64,000 bases of DNA from NCBI RefSeq assembly GCF_963576675.1, contig NC_088911.1:28008501-28072500 (forward strand). Direction: 5' to 3'. The notes beneath the pieces were generated by a model that was given only the letters and a program-made list of their open reading frames with translations, did not search any database and was not told where the DNA came from. Shown here piece by piece: positions 1-11,651 of this stretch. Numbering within the stretch: the stretch's first letter is position 1; every line of letters starts with the position of its first letter. The position numbers and the translations under genes are program-made. Origin of the DNA: Euphorbia lathyris (lineage: Eukaryota; Streptophyta; Magnoliopsida; Malpighiales; Euphorbiaceae).

Positions 1-197
1 AATTCTCACCCAACAATATTATATTTACAAACACAATACCGTCATACACGATTTGTTTCGTTTTCTTTTTGTCAGTTACATTTATAACTATATACAATCA
101 TATAACACGATTATGAATAGCCCATTTAGTGAAGAATATGAATCCATGACCAAGTTTTCACCCCACTTTTGCCCATCCAAAGATTAGAACCAATAGG
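1..197. other. AT-rich intergenic sequence, nothing recognised
   Basis: No open frame, repeat or RNA gene is recognisable here. It is the left flank of the MITE that begins at 201. Confidence 0.5.
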
Positions 198-200
198 TAA

Positions 201-540
201 GAGCATCTCCAACCCTTCCCATATGGAGGGTTGAAAATGGTGAATTGGGGAGAGTTGGCAGTCCAACCCTCCTCATTGTCTTCCCTAATTGTAGGGAAGA
301 AATTCATTCTTCCCTACAATTGGGGAATAATCTATGTTTCCCCAAATTAATGGAGAATTAATAAAATAATTATGTGATAAATTAGAGGTAAAAAATAGTT
401 GAAATAGAATAAAGTATGAAATATACTTTATAGGAAAGAATTTATATAAATGGATTGGAGAAAAAATAGGGATTGGGGATAGAAATATAGAGAATTGGAG
501 ATAGGGAAGACCAAAATGAAAATTTGCCTTGGAGATGCTC
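201..540. mobile_element. PIF/Harbinger-like (Tourist-type) MITE
   Basis: The two ends carry the inverted repeat GAGCATCTCCAA (201-212 and 529-540) and are flanked by the trinucleotide TAA at 198-200 and 541-543. A three-base TWA target duplication is characteristic of PIF/Harbinger. The 340-bp body is AT-rich and non-coding, so it can only have moved with a transposase supplied in trans. Superfamily assignment rests on the TSD; the TIR alone is not diagnostic. Confidence 0.75.
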
Positions 541-549
541 TAAGAGCCT

Positions 550-1350
550 AGGGGCATTAGAAATATTGGACCAAATATGATAACTCATTACCTGATTTTG
601 GTTATATGTCCAAACCATGATACTGATCCAATGTCATGTTGAGCCTACAAAATAGTATACAAGTTAGATAGGGTCGGAGTGCGGCAAACCCGCTCTAATG
701 TCTAAGTCAGTTTCTGATTTATGATGAAAGGGTATGGACTAGTTTAGAGATAGTAATTAACGTACCAAACCTTGTGTTCGATTAGGTTTAAGGTAATCAC
801 CTTTTTGGGAATCCTTATGGAGTTAGAATTCCTGATCCCTTAAGGAATTCGAATTCTGTGAGGAATCATTTGTCTCATAGGATTCTAGAAGATCCTTTGA
901 AGCTCCGAGATTAGAACCTCATAAGCCAGGATGGGCTACCGCTCATTGGGCTTAGGCCGTAGTGGTTGTCTCTAACTTGTTGAAATGGGTCGGGGGCTGT
1001 CTTAGGCGTTGTTTGGGCCCTTTATTACATTTGGGGTTGGGCCGCAATGAGTATGATGACAACGTCATACGTGTGATATCATTTAGTCTTATATCACCAA
1101 CATCTATAAATAAGGTCTCATTTATGATAATAGGACCTTGAATTCTCCTCTCTTACTCTTAATGATTATTAGTCTTTTGCTATCTCTAACCAATATCGTC
1201 AAATTGCTTTCAGGGTATTGATTCCAGTATAAGAAGAGACCGACCGAGGAACAGTGAGCAGAAATCCCACTTCTCCATCATCGTTTTTAGTAAAAGATAC
1301 AGGGTTCACTCATTGACAAAGGTACTCCAATGCTTATGAGTACTTAATTA
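550..1350. repeat. Decayed LTR-like sequence
   Basis: The stretch contains a TATA-box-like CTATAAATAAGG near 1104 and, near 690-712, a CTCTAATGTCTAAGTCAGTTT-type run resembling the CTCCGACGCTCAAGTCAGT motif common in LTRs of plant Ty3/gypsy (Tat-like) elements. No coding domain, PBS or matching second LTR was found. This is inference from short motifs; it could be unrelated intergenic DNA. Confidence 0.25.
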
Positions 1351-1974
1351 ATTTTTTTCTATTGTGTGCCTTTATCCTGCAAACTTAAAACTCCGTATAC
1401 AAATTCAATGAAGTTTTCCGATAAGCAATACTCCGGACCTCTTCAAATTCGCTCGTGCCCATTTCGACATCGCGTAATTGAAACCCCACCAAACAAGAGG
1501 CAGGGAACGGTGCGCCACAAGCAACACAAATTGGCAGAAACCATCAAATAATTAGTAGTAAGTTGTAATAAGTATGGTGGTTAATTGAAAAAAGGGTCAA
1601 GGTTTTGTTAGACTTATTATAGGAATTATTGGGAAGGACCACTTTGGGTCACCTTCATTTTCTTTTGAACGAGTCCTCTAATTTTAATTTACAACCACTA
1701 AACACATAGACATATGGTGGATGTGACCTATTTTTGTTTGTTCAACATTGCCACTAATAGGTCCAGACCCAGTCCAATCGAGGGGTCAATTACCTCATAT
1801 CAGTTTCTACTCTGTACCATGTAATGTTGGGCTTCCTCACTTTTATTTATTTATTTTTTTTTATTAAACAAATTATGAATCTAAAACTTTATAAAATTTA
1901 GGTAACTTATTAATATATGAGTTTGAGCATTGTAACAAAGTGAGAAAAGAAAAAAAAATGAAAGATTTAACAAG

Positions 1975-2176
1975 TCTGCTTATAAAAGTGAAGATGTGAT
2001 TCTCTAAGGAAGAAGAAAGAATTATAGAGAAAAGAAAGAAAGAAAAAAACAGCGGAAATGAAAGTTACCTAATTCTAATTGCCGTTAGGCTTATATACAA
2101 CACACAGAAATCGAAAGAAAGAATAAAGTCTAATCTACTCTTAATTAAACTAAAATATTACATTTCAATCCTATCA
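1975..2176 (-). repeat. Partial 3' LTR of the copia remnant
   Basis: It starts with TG next to the polypurine tract and contains a TATATAAGCC-type promoter motif near 2092 on the minus strand. The outer end was not located, so the left limit is approximate. Confidence 0.4.
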
Positions 2177-2665
2177 CTCCCCCTTAAGCTGAAGTGCAGA
2201 TGATTAAGACTCCAAGGTGGGGTAGAAAAAACTGAAAAAAACTTAATTGGAAAAACCTTGGTTAAAATGTGTGCCAATTGATTTCGTGTAGTGACATATA
2301 AATGATGAATCAACCATGCTTTGTGTTTTCCCTTATAGAGTAACAATCCAATTCTATGTGTTTGGTTCTTTCGTGAAAAGTAAAGTTATTAGTGACATAG
2401 ATTGCTTACTCATTATTATAAAACAAGGGAATATGAAGTTTGTGATCAATCTGTAAGGCTTGTAAAATATAACAGAACAATAAATATCAATTGTATTCAA
2501 CTTCTGTTCATGAAGTTGTAGCCTTGTATTCAACTTCTCTCGATGATCTAGAAACAGTTAGATCTTTCTTACTTTTCTAGGATACCAATGACCTTCCTAA
2601 AAAAATAAATACAAAGTTTGTAATTGATTTTCTGGTGTCAACACAGGTAACCCAAACTGCATCTA
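2158..2665 (-). pseudogene. Ty1/copia RNase H remnant (3' end of pol)
   Basis: Read on the minus strand in two frames, this gives the C-terminal reverse transcriptase/RNase H part of a copia polyprotein: a VDTRKSIT block, then ISWKSKK-like and SRSSREVEY blocks (family SRSSAEAEY), then NNFTFHERTKHIELDCY, and finally an NQLAHILTK block equivalent to the usual QLADILTKAL. It is broken by at least three stops and one frameshift (around 2335). Homology fades upstream of about 2665, so RT, integrase and gag are gone. The polypurine tract at 2177-2187 follows directly, as expected at the 3' end of an element. Confidence 0.8.
2177..2187 (-). promoter_or_regulatory. Polypurine tract of the copia remnant
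   Basis: On the minus strand this reads TTAAGGGGGAG and is followed immediately by TGATAGG, the expected TG start of a 3' LTR. It lies right after the RNase H remnant. It would have primed plus-strand DNA synthesis. Confidence 0.6.
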
Positions 2666-3189
2666 AGGAAGCTTTCAAGGTGTCGCACCTTGTGCCCTCC
2701 CGAGGCGTGAGACATCCTCTCAACGTTTTTTTTGCTTGTGTTTTTCCCTATTTTTTTGTTGGAGCCACCACCAATCATTGTTGCGTGCGGGAATGTTTGG
2801 ACGCTCGATTTGTTTGAATTGACTCTGTGTGATTAAGTTTTGAGTAAGGATGATCTGCAAATAGTTTTGAGTTGGTTTTTCCGATCACGTGAAGGGAAAA
2901 GACGTAGTCTTATCCGACCATGCTCAATAAATTGGCACTTTTTGTTGCTATATGTTTGTTAATTGTTTGTGATATATATTGGTGTGATCCGTATACTCGT
3001 GTGGTTTTTATTACTTTTTTAGAATTGAGGTTTAGAATTTGCTTTAGTTTGAGATTATGCATATATGCATAATCATATTTATTGATTTAAAATTCAATTC
3101 AATTTCTCATATATCACATATATGGAAATAAAATATGAATTTTAAATAAGAGCATTTTAGCCATATTATTAAATGGTTCAAACGACGTT

Positions 3190-3815
3190 TTTCAGACTGA
3201 TTTGAATCGTTCTATTTAAATCTAAGATAACATCTCAGATTAGTTTGTTTTTTCATTAGGACTCGTACGTATTGCGATATTATTTAGTTTATTAAAAATA
3301 ACTTTTATTCCACATATTTAACATACACGAAAATAAATAATTTTAACAAAAGATCGTTTAAATATATTATGATTTGGTTGAATAGGTTTTCTATTTTGGT
3401 TTTTACTGTAATTAAATCCGAAATAACATTTCAAATTAATTAATTTTTTTATTTGGGATCGTGCGCGCAACATACACGCGATATTATTTATTTACTAAAT
3501 TCGCATATATAATGATATGAGAAAAATATAAAAAGGAATTTCAACATAAATTTATTTTTATATATTATGAAATAATCTGGGTGATGTTTCTATGTTAATT
3601 CCAATTCTAATTAAATCTAAAATAACATTTTAGATTAATTGTTGTTTTTATTTGAAATCGTACAATTAACCTACGCGTGATATTATTTATTTACTAAAAT
3701 TTGCTTTTCAATTCACGTATACATATACGCGAGTATAAAAGAATGTTAGCAAATGATTAATTTAAGTGTGTTAGGGAATGATTCGGAAAATGTTAAATAA
3801 CATTTTGGATTGATC
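3190..3815. repeat. Degenerate tandem repeat, period about 196 bp
   Basis: A core resembling AAATCTAAAATAACATTTTA recurs at 3218, 3414, 3613 and about 3787 (spacings 196, 199 and 174). A second marker, GCGATATTATTTA or a close variant, recurs at about 3275, 3476 and 3672 with the same spacing. Copies are strongly diverged and AT-rich, with no coding potential. This may be an old satellite seed or a decayed multiply duplicated segment. Confidence 0.6.
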
Positions 3816-4411
3816 ATATTTTTTTAAGAAATTTTACAAAATTAGGCATTTGGTGAGACCCATTTATATTTCTAAGCTTATTTCAACCTATGCCATCAAA
3901 CTAGACATTTTTCAATTCATATACCCATAATATCCTTAAACTCTTCAACTTCATATCTCTTCCACTTTCCAAATTCTTGGATTCTGCAGCAGCTTCGACT
4001 CTTCACCTTCCTTGAATTCTGATGGAGCAAAGCTTTGAACATTACAAGTGTGAAAGCATGTGAACATTACAACTTCCTATCTCGTCCTCATTCTTAATAA
4101 AAAGTTTTGATTGATGATCTGAATCCTCCTTTTCAATCTTTCCTGATGTTGATTGTTGGTCTTGATTACGCTTTAATATTACAAATCACCAAATCCAAAT
4201 ATAATTTATATGTGATTTTGGGATTCGCATTGTATGATATGAGTTCGCATTTTATGAAATGTGAATCCATTGGGGTTAGCATTTTTTTGATATGGGTTCG
4301 CATTTTATGAAATGTGAATCTATTTGGGGTCCTTATTGTTGGTCCCGTGTAATGTAATAGGATTAGTTCCAAGGGGGGGTTTAATAAATTTAGTAAATAA
4401 GCATATCTTGG

Positions 4412-6392
4412 GTGTCTAATATTAAAAACCATATCTCCATTATTCTTAGTTTGGAGAAGGTTCAATATTCTACTTGGGTGGAACTCTTTAAAGTTTTTGC
4501 CAAATCCCACAAAGTTATCCACCATATCATTCCGAATGGTAAAGCCGTTGCCTCTCCCTCCGATGAGGCTGCCAAAGATCAGTGGGAAACCTTAGATGCC
4601 ACGGTTCTTGGATGGATTTATGCCACCATTACTCATGATCTGTTAGAGACGATAATTGAGCTGGATGCTACCGCCATGGAGGCGTGGAATCGTTTACGTG
4701 ACATCTTTCAGGACAATAAGCATTCTCGTGCAGTTTCAATTGAACAAGAGTTTTCTCATACTCTTATGAAGGATTTTTCTTCCGCCACTGCTTATTGTCA
4801 ACGTCTAAAGGAATTATCGGATCAACTCCGTAATGTGGATTCCCCGGTGTCGAATGACCGACTTGTTCTTCAGATGGTTTTGGGTCTCACTGAAGCATAT
4901 AATAGTATCGGCACTATTATTCGACAAAAGGATCCTCTTCCTTTATTTAATCAGGCTCGATCGATGGTTATATTGGAGGAGGCCGGTTTAGCGAAGAAGG
5001 CCGCTACTGCCTCGGCGGGGACTATTTTGGTGGCGGCGGGATCTTCTCCCTTTTTTCCTTCGTTTGCTAATCCGTTTGGGTATATGCAGCAACAATCTCG
5101 TCCGGTTCAAGGAGGTAATCGGGGACATAATAAGAAAAAGGGGCGCTGGAATAATAATAATAAGGGTAAAGTTCAAATAAAACCCCTGTGGTTTCACTAA
5201 TTTTCAGAAAAAGGACTGTGGTTTACTTTTTGTCAAAACGAGGATTGATGTTTTTAACTTTAACAAAATAAGGACTTTTTCGATTGATACTATTAAAATC
5301 ACCTTTGGTGACTTCAAAAATGACATATTTTAAGAACTACTAATATTCTAATCAACTTTAATTCTTCAACTTTTTTATTTTGAGATTGTTTAGATAATGT
5401 TTAGTAAAGAGAGAGAAAGTTAATGTTTAGAGAGAGAAAATTCCAAAAAAGATGATTTTCGAAAATCGAAAATGTAGTTCCATAGAAAATATGACATTGA
5501 ACAACTTTAATTCTTAAAAAGTTTCATTTTCAGGTCGTTAAAGATGGTTTTAATAGCATTAATCCAAGTTTGAAACCTCAATCCTCGTTTTGACAAAAAG
5601 TAAACTACAGTCCTTTATCTGAAAATTAGTGAAACCACAGAGGTTTTATTTGAACTTTACCCTAATAATAATTCTCGTGGTGGCGGCAATGGCGGTGGTC
5701 GTGGAAATAATCCAGCGAACCGGCCGAGAAGTGGTGGTTCGGCAAATCAGTGGCAGCATCCGTCTTGGGGAGGTTCACAACAGGGCTCTTGGTCTTGGGT
5801 TCCTTGGCAGGCCCCTCCATGTTCATATCCATCTCAGTCATGGGCTCGGCCCACTGGCAATTACATAGGTCCTCCTCCGGCTCAGAATGCAGGGCTGTTA
5901 GGCCCTCGCCCACAACAGGCCTTTCATACTGTTACCGATTCCGAGCCTACGAATATTGAATCTGCTTTGTACACTCTGAGCCTCAATCCTCCGGAAAATC
6001 CATGGTACATGGACACAGGCGCTACTTCACATATGACGTCTGATAAGGGTAAACTCTCGTCTATTTTTAATATGAGCAATAATCATGGCATAATTGTTGG
6101 TAATGGACATTCAATTCTGATTCACGGACTAGGGCACACAAACTTAACTCACCCACATCCACCCTTAGCCTTGAGAAATGTTTTATATGCTCCACATATT
6201 ATTAAAAATTTAGTCTTTGTCTATAAGTTTACTTCTGACAATTCAGTATCTGTCGAATTTGACCCGTTTGGATTTTCTGTGAAGGATTTTCAGACGGGCC
6301 GGCGTATAATGAGATGTGAGAGTCAAGGCGACCTTTATCCCGTCACTACCAAAGCCACCTTTCCGCCAAATCAACCTACTAATTACAAATAA
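4412..6392 (+). pseudogene. Ty1/copia gag-protease fragment split by a MITE
   Basis: The first part (4412-5163) is a copia gag: a STWVELF motif near the N-terminus, a TVLGWIYATI block and a long helical region typical of the UBN2/gag_2 family. After the MITE the frame resumes at 5664 with a Gly/Arg/Asn-rich tract. A retroviral-type protease start follows, PWYMDTGATSHMT (about 5998-6036), with the catalytic D-T/S-G triad, and then the beginning of the spacer before the integrase zinc finger. Homology stops at about 6390, so integrase, RT and RNase H are missing. No ATG is visible; the open frame follows stops at 4391 and 4394. Removing the MITE plus one target duplication (508 bp) restores a single frame. 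Confidence 0.85.
5164..5662. mobile_element. Mutator-type MITE (499 bp) nested in copia gag
   Basis: The ends are long, near-perfect terminal inverted repeats of about 85 bp that begin GGGTAAAGTTC on each side. The element is flanked by a perfect 9-bp duplication TAATAATAA at 5155-5163 and 5663-5671. Long TIRs plus a 9-bp target duplication are the hallmark of Mutator-like elements. It carries no transposase, so it is non-autonomous. The target is an Asn-codon run in the gag reading frame. Confidence 0.92.
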
Positions 6393-6836
6393 CTCTACAA
6401 TAATATTTCCTAAAACAGAATAATAACCATTCGGTTATTCTAACAGTAATGTATTAAACCTATAATATATTTAAAACAACTTACATCTGGTTAAAATTAA
6501 CTTTGCCTTCACATGCATCTTATGGGGGTAAAAGTAGAGAACATTTGTAACAAACAAGAAGAAATAAAACCTTTAAATCAATAGACAAGTTCATCATTCT
6601 GACCTTATGGACTCCAATAAGATTAATGTCATAATACTTTTTTTTAAAGACTAATTCACTCTTAAATTCTCTCCTAAATATTCACTTCTCATGTAAAATT
6701 GTAACTGAAATAAGAAATAAATTTGTAAAATTATAATTGTAATTGTAATTTAACCAAATGTTAAATCATGGTTGGCCCGAGGGGTAGCCCACTAAGGCAT
6801 GCGCTACGGGACCCTAAAAATAAGGGGCCCAAAATA
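6393..6836. other. AT-rich intergenic sequence, nothing recognised
   Basis: No coding or element structure is visible. The right end (about 6770-6836) has a short GC-rich tract ending in GGGGCCCAAAAT, echoed after the adjacent MITE at 7156. Confidence 0.4.
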
Positions 6837-6844
6837 TTTTTTTT

Positions 6845-7142
6845 GGGAAAATTACACAGAAATTCACCTTTAAAAAAATATTTACAACTATATCAACTCA
6901 TAATTTTGATTATGTTAAACTAGTAAAATCAGTACTTTTAATATATTTTAAGGATTGGAATTTTAAATTAGAAGTCTAGAATATATTTTCTAGGGTTTAA
7001 GATTTATGAATTGGAGTCTAGAATTTTAAAATTATGGTGTAAAATCATAAAATATAAAGAATATTGACATATTAAGAATTAAGTTTGGTGATATGACTTA
7101 ATTGTAATTTTGTACTTAATTTGATATTTATGTATTTATCCC
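6845..7142 (+). mobile_element. 298-bp MITE, copy 1
   Basis: It begins GGGAAAATTACACA and ends TTTATCCC, giving an imperfect inverted terminus, and is flanked on both sides by a run of eight T (6837-6844 and 7143-7150) that may be a target duplication. The same sequence recurs inverted at 9009-9302 and direct at 9519-9816. Copies 1 and 3 have exactly the same length. The 8-9 bp flanking duplication suggests a Mutator-like family. No coding capacity. Confidence 0.7.
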
Positions 7143-7169
7143 TTTTTTTTAAGAAAGGGCCCAAATTAA

Positions 7170-8270
7170 TTTAAAACTACTAAACTTAGATTTTTTTTAT
7201 TAATTATTATATATTAAGTGATTTTAAAATGAAGAATTATACCATTGTTATATTGTTTCCAAGAGTCCACCTTTTCCACCTATTTCTCCTCCTCCCTCCA
7301 TCGTTTTTTAAATGTCGATGGCTGGCTGGCTGGCTTGCTCGAAGTTCTCTCAGACATATTACAGGTCGAAATCTTCAAAATCATAATTTTATTTTAAATT
7401 TCACCCATTAATATACATATAAGAAAGTAGAGATTATTCGTAAATTTAAAAAAAGAAGAACAGACTGACTTTACAATTGACAAAACTTAACGAATTTACT
7501 TTATACTCCCATTGGCAAGAATTGTGCCCGACAACCCCTTTAACATAATAAAACTTCTTGCAACTCAATAATCTCTAATCTCGTCACTTCTAATTTTACT
7601 TGGTCTGATTACTCATTGACTCTAACAGAAGTACTAATAATTATTAACCCAAATTTAAACTTTCATACAGTAAACTATATGTATAATGTTAATTTGCATT
7701 ATGGTCAAATAATGTATATATATCTATTCTATACATGATTATTGAATGTTGATGACTCTAAAATAAAAATAAGTATTAGCAATCATAAAAGAAAATATTA
7801 GCAATCATAAAAGAAATGAGAATTATTTAAAAATAAAAGAAAATATTAATATATAAATGTTATAATTGATATAAAAAAATAATAAAAAATTTCAGTACTT
7901 TTATTGGATTAAACTCATAGGCAATGTGATTTTTAATGCCTGAACTGTAAATCAATCTGAAAGTCTTCTAATCTACGGGAAAATAAGTTTCTATGATTTT
8001 GTGGACTACTAGGATCGTAATGAAGATGACATTGGCACCCATTACTCCGTTGAGTGAACTCTTTTGTCAAGAAATTTCTGGAACATGGATTCTAGAATCT
8101 CCTTGAAGTCCAAAGAGACATGAGGCTTGGTGGATGGGACCACCACTGATTGAATGGTGGGTTGCACCTCTGTGAGAAGGCGTAGAAAAGGATGAACTTC
8201 CACTAGAGTTTCCCCAACGACTAGTGTCAGTGTCTTGGTGAATATCGCTGGTTGGATCGAAGTGGAGGGT
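7170..8270. other. AT-rich intergenic sequence
   Basis: No element or gene is recognised. A short duplicated phrase (ATTAGCAATCATAAAAGAAA) occurs twice at about 7776-7816. Confidence 0.4.
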
Positions 8271-8275
8271 TATTG

Positions 8276-8890
8276 TTATGTAGACACTTGGATCCTCAGA
8301 AATTCCTTGATTTTTCGATTGTCCTCATAGAGGATTAGCTGTTGGTCGATAATATTCGTATGTGATGCTGTTTGGAGGGATTGTGCATTCTGGAAAATCC
8401 TCATCATGCTAATGAGCTTCCTGGAGGGCTCGGTGGATTCTTCATCAGAATCGTTCTCCATTAGTAGCGGACCCGAATTCTGCAATTGTATCGTTGGGCT
8501 TGGCCGAACTTCATTTGAGGGGGAGTTAGATCTGGTAATCAGGGCATTCACCATTTCTTTGATTGGTGTTGGCGTTATCTATGAGTTGGTCATTACTGTG
8601 CAGTAGCTGCGAGAGGGATGAATTTTGAGAATGAAAATGGAGTCATGTGCTACTATATGCTCACCGCACCAAATAATAATATGATGGGCTTTCCAGTTAT
8701 TATTCTCCTGTCGTTCTCCTCTTACATCGAAATCCGTCCTTAAGAACACTCTAACAGTCAAGTCAGTATAGAGAAGATACGAAGGAAATAAATAGTTAAT
8801 AAGTGCAAGAGAGAGATTAAGATCCCATGTACCATTAATTAGGTCTCCCTTTTATAGGAGTGAAGCATTAGGTTTGACGTCTGAAATGCC
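8276..8890 (-). pseudogene. Decayed gypsy (Tat-like) 5' end with short gag-like ORF
   Basis: On the minus strand, 8890-8750 looks like the 3' half of an LTR: a TATAAAAGGG promoter motif, then TACTGACTTGACTGTTAGAG, close to the ACTGACTTGAGCGTCGGAG motif common before the LTR end of plant Tat-like elements. Near 8670 a TTTGGTGCGGTGAGC run resembles a degenerate TGGTGCCGTCTGTGGGA-type primer region. A 92-codon open frame follows (8554-8276), rich in polar residues and without a recognisable domain. The family call is inference from motifs; no pol sequence is present. Confidence 0.4.
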
Positions 8891-8894
8891 TTTT

Positions 8895-9404
8895 AGGTAA
8901 ATGGACTGGGCTCTTGCTGGACTTACCTATGGGCTCAAAGTGTTGAGATGGGCTCTTATCCCTCATTAATACTTAAACTTCAAAAATTGCAATTATAAGT
9001 TTAAACAAGGGTCAAATACATGAATATCATAATTAAATATAAAATTATAACTAAGTCATATCATCAAATTTAATTCTTAATATGTCATTATTCTCTACAT
9101 ATTATGATTTTATATTGTAGTTTAAAAATTCTAAACTCCAATTCATAAATCATAAACCTTACAAAATATATTATAGACTTCTAATTTATAAATTTTAATT
9201 TTTAAAATAAATTAAAAGTACTGATTTTACTAAGTTGACATAATTTCAAATTATGACTTGACATAGTTGTAAATAGTTTGTAAAAGATGAATTTCTGTGT
9301 AATCAAACCTAAGACATTTAATCCGTCATAATTCTACACAGAATAAATTTCAATTTATCAATAAGCTGATAAATTAAAATTTCAAAATTCTGTCAATCAA
9401 ACTT
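8895..9404. repeat. Tandem segmental duplication, unit 1
   Basis: The left part (8895-9008, beginning near GGTAAATGGACTGGGCTC) and right part (9303-9404) are each repeated in unit 2 at 9405-9518 and about 9833-9938 with few differences. Between them sits the 298-bp MITE in minus orientation (9009-9302). Confidence 0.8.
9009..9302 (-). mobile_element. 298-bp MITE, copy 2 (inverted)
   Basis: This is the reverse complement of the elements at 6845-7142 and 9519-9816. It starts GGGTCAAATACATG at the same target phrase (TTTAAACAA) that precedes copy 3. Its right terminus and the target duplication are slightly truncated, ending at TTTCTGTGTAAT. Confidence 0.75.
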
Positions 9405-9938
9405 AGGTAAATGGACTGGGCTCTTGCTGGACTTACATATGGGCTTAAAGTGTTGAGGTGGGCTCTTATCCCTTATCAATACTTAAACTTCAAAAATTGC
9501 AATTATAAGTTAAAACAAGGGAAATTTATATACAAATTCACATTTGAAAAACTATCTACAATCATGTCAAGTCCTAATTTTGAATTATATCAAACTAATA
9601 AAATCATTACTTTTAATCTATTTTAAGAATTTGAATTTATAAATTAGAGATATAGAATATAGTCTAAAGTTTAGGATTTATGAATTGGAGTTTAGAACAT
9701 GTTAAAGCATATTTTATTTGTTATATATGAAAAATAATAACATATTGAGAATTAAGTTTAATAATCTGATTTAGTTATAATTTTGTAGTTAATCATGATA
9801 TTCAAGTAGGAAGCCCTTTAAACAATCACCAATAATCAAACCTAAAATATTTAATCGTCATAATTCTATACAGAATAATTTTCAATTTATCAATAAGATT
9901 ATAAATTAAAATTTCAAAATTCTGTCAATCAAACTTGG
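9405..9938. repeat. Tandem segmental duplication, unit 2
   Basis: This is the second copy of 8895-9404 with the same flanking halves, but its internal MITE lies in plus orientation (9519-9816). Confidence 0.8.
9519..9816 (+). mobile_element. 298-bp MITE, copy 3
   Basis: It begins GGGAAATTTATATAC and ends GGAAGCCC, with an approximate 9-bp flanking duplication (TTAAAACAA on the left, TTTAAACAA on the right). It is homologous along its length to copy 1. Confidence 0.75.
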
Positions 9939-9939
9939 C

Positions 9940-11213
9940 TGTTTCTTGAATTAACCAAATCAATATTAATTTAAATCCAATTATTAATGATAGTAGACTC
10001 AAGTTGTATGTTTTTCTTCCTAATATTAAAAAAAAAGGGTTGTATGTTAATTTTACCTTTTGAACCTAATAATACATACTTTTGTCTTAAATTAATGATT
10101 ATGTGTCCACTTAATTGCCACAAACAGCCCCATTAGAGGGAGCAAAAAGTAAGTAATAAGTATATTACATGGTTTAATGAGATCCAAGTGTCACATATTA
10201 GATTAATAGGAGGTCAAAGTGGGAAGTACATTCTTAACATAAGTTAATTAGAAAATTATATAAAGTAATAAGTTTTTGAAGGTACAAAAGTTAGAAGCAC
10301 TAATACCATAATGTTTAAAATAGAATAAGTTGATCTCCATTAATCTTTATGTGATTTGGTAAATAATTTTCTTGGATGTATGTTAAACAATGATCTGATT
10401 TTGCCACTTACATATTTAATTATTAATTACTAAGCATCGAATTCAAAAAGATAAGAAAAAAAAGAAGCTAATTTGCCAACTTTAAAATATTGGCTTCCTA
10501 AATGATTTGGGAAGTAGGAAAATTTTAGAATATTACTAATACTTTCGATCAATATATTCACGATACATGTGTATATATTTTTTTTCCCAATTATATCAAT
10601 GTAATAGGATTCAAAATGATTTTCATTCAGAAGTGTTATAAAAAATATATGGGAATGGAGGTTTTTGCAAGCTCAGGAGCAAAACCCTATCCAAATTTTT
10701 CTCAAATTTTTGGGTTTTTTCCGGTTTTTTTTTTTTTTTTTTTGAAAATAAACTCATTTTTTTACTTTACTTTAATAATTTTTTTATTGAATGATTTTTT
10801 TTTATCAATCTACTATTATAGTAGGTTTGATAGGTTCTCGTTTATGTAAAGTTTTTTCTTCTTTTTTGTATTTCTCTAAATTGGGTGGTTATAGTTTATC
10901 TCTCTATATGAGGGATACCATGTCTTCCTTCATTGGAAAACATAAGAGTTTTACCTACCACTCATATAGATCTGGCTCATTAAAATATTATGAAGTCATT
11001 CCCGAAAAAAGAGACTCTGAAATCGATTCTAGATGGAGTTTGTTTCCCACCTATGTATCAAACATTGTCTAACATTATTCTATCACGATCTATGATATTG
11101 AAGATACAGATTTAAATACTTATGAATTGTAATTTTTTAATTAATTATATCAGATATGTACTATTTTATCCTATGAATGAAACACTCACTTTGCATAATG
11201 TTAATTTTAGACC
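9940..11213. other. AT-rich intergenic sequence
   Basis: Low-complexity T-rich DNA. A T20-type run lies around 10722-10743. Overlapping open frames at 10616-11072 have no recognisable family and lie in T-rich sequence, so I do not call a gene. Confidence 0.4.
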
Positions 11214-11651
11214 TAAACCATATGCAATCCCTGAACTTGTCACTTTTAGTCATTTTGCCCTCTGAACTTACGGGATGACCCATTTGCCCCTTCAACTATT
11301 TAAAAGTGGTATTAGCAACCCCCTGTTTTCATTATAACGGAAATAATTATTACATATCTCATTCCAAGGACCAAGGTCATAATAAAAAGGGTTGTGCACT
11401 ACTAAAACAAGCTGCAAATGAGGTTAGTATAGACAATACATAAGTTCTCTTATAAAAATTGCATATAGGGTTGTGCACTACTAAAACAAGCTGCAAATGA
11501 AGTTACATATATGCAGGCTGGTTCTAATACTTCCATGAACATGCTGGTTCTAATACCACTTTTAAATAGTTGAGGGGGCAAATAGGTCGTCACGTAAGTT
11601 CATGGAGAAAAATGACCAAAATTGACAAGTTCCGGGGTTGCATATGGTTTA
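11214..11651. mobile_element. MITE with about 100-bp terminal inverted repeats
   Basis: The first 100 bases (TAAACCATATGC onward) and the reverse complement of the last 100 match closely, including a TTAAAAGTGGTATTA inner edge. The central part contains a direct duplication of about 37 bp (about 11388-11424 and 11465-11501). No clear target duplication was found. Long TIRs suggest a Mutator-like or fold-back element. Confidence 0.75.

Noticed and set aside
2635..2817. 60-codon plus frame opposite the copia remnant
   Set aside because: It overlaps the end of the RNase H remnant and has no recognisable feature beyond a hydrophobic run encoded by a T tract.
10616..11072. Overlapping open frames suggestive of an organelle-derived gene
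   Set aside because: The T-rich sequence and hydrophobic translation looked plastid-like, but I could match no known plastid or mitochondrial gene and no conserved motif.
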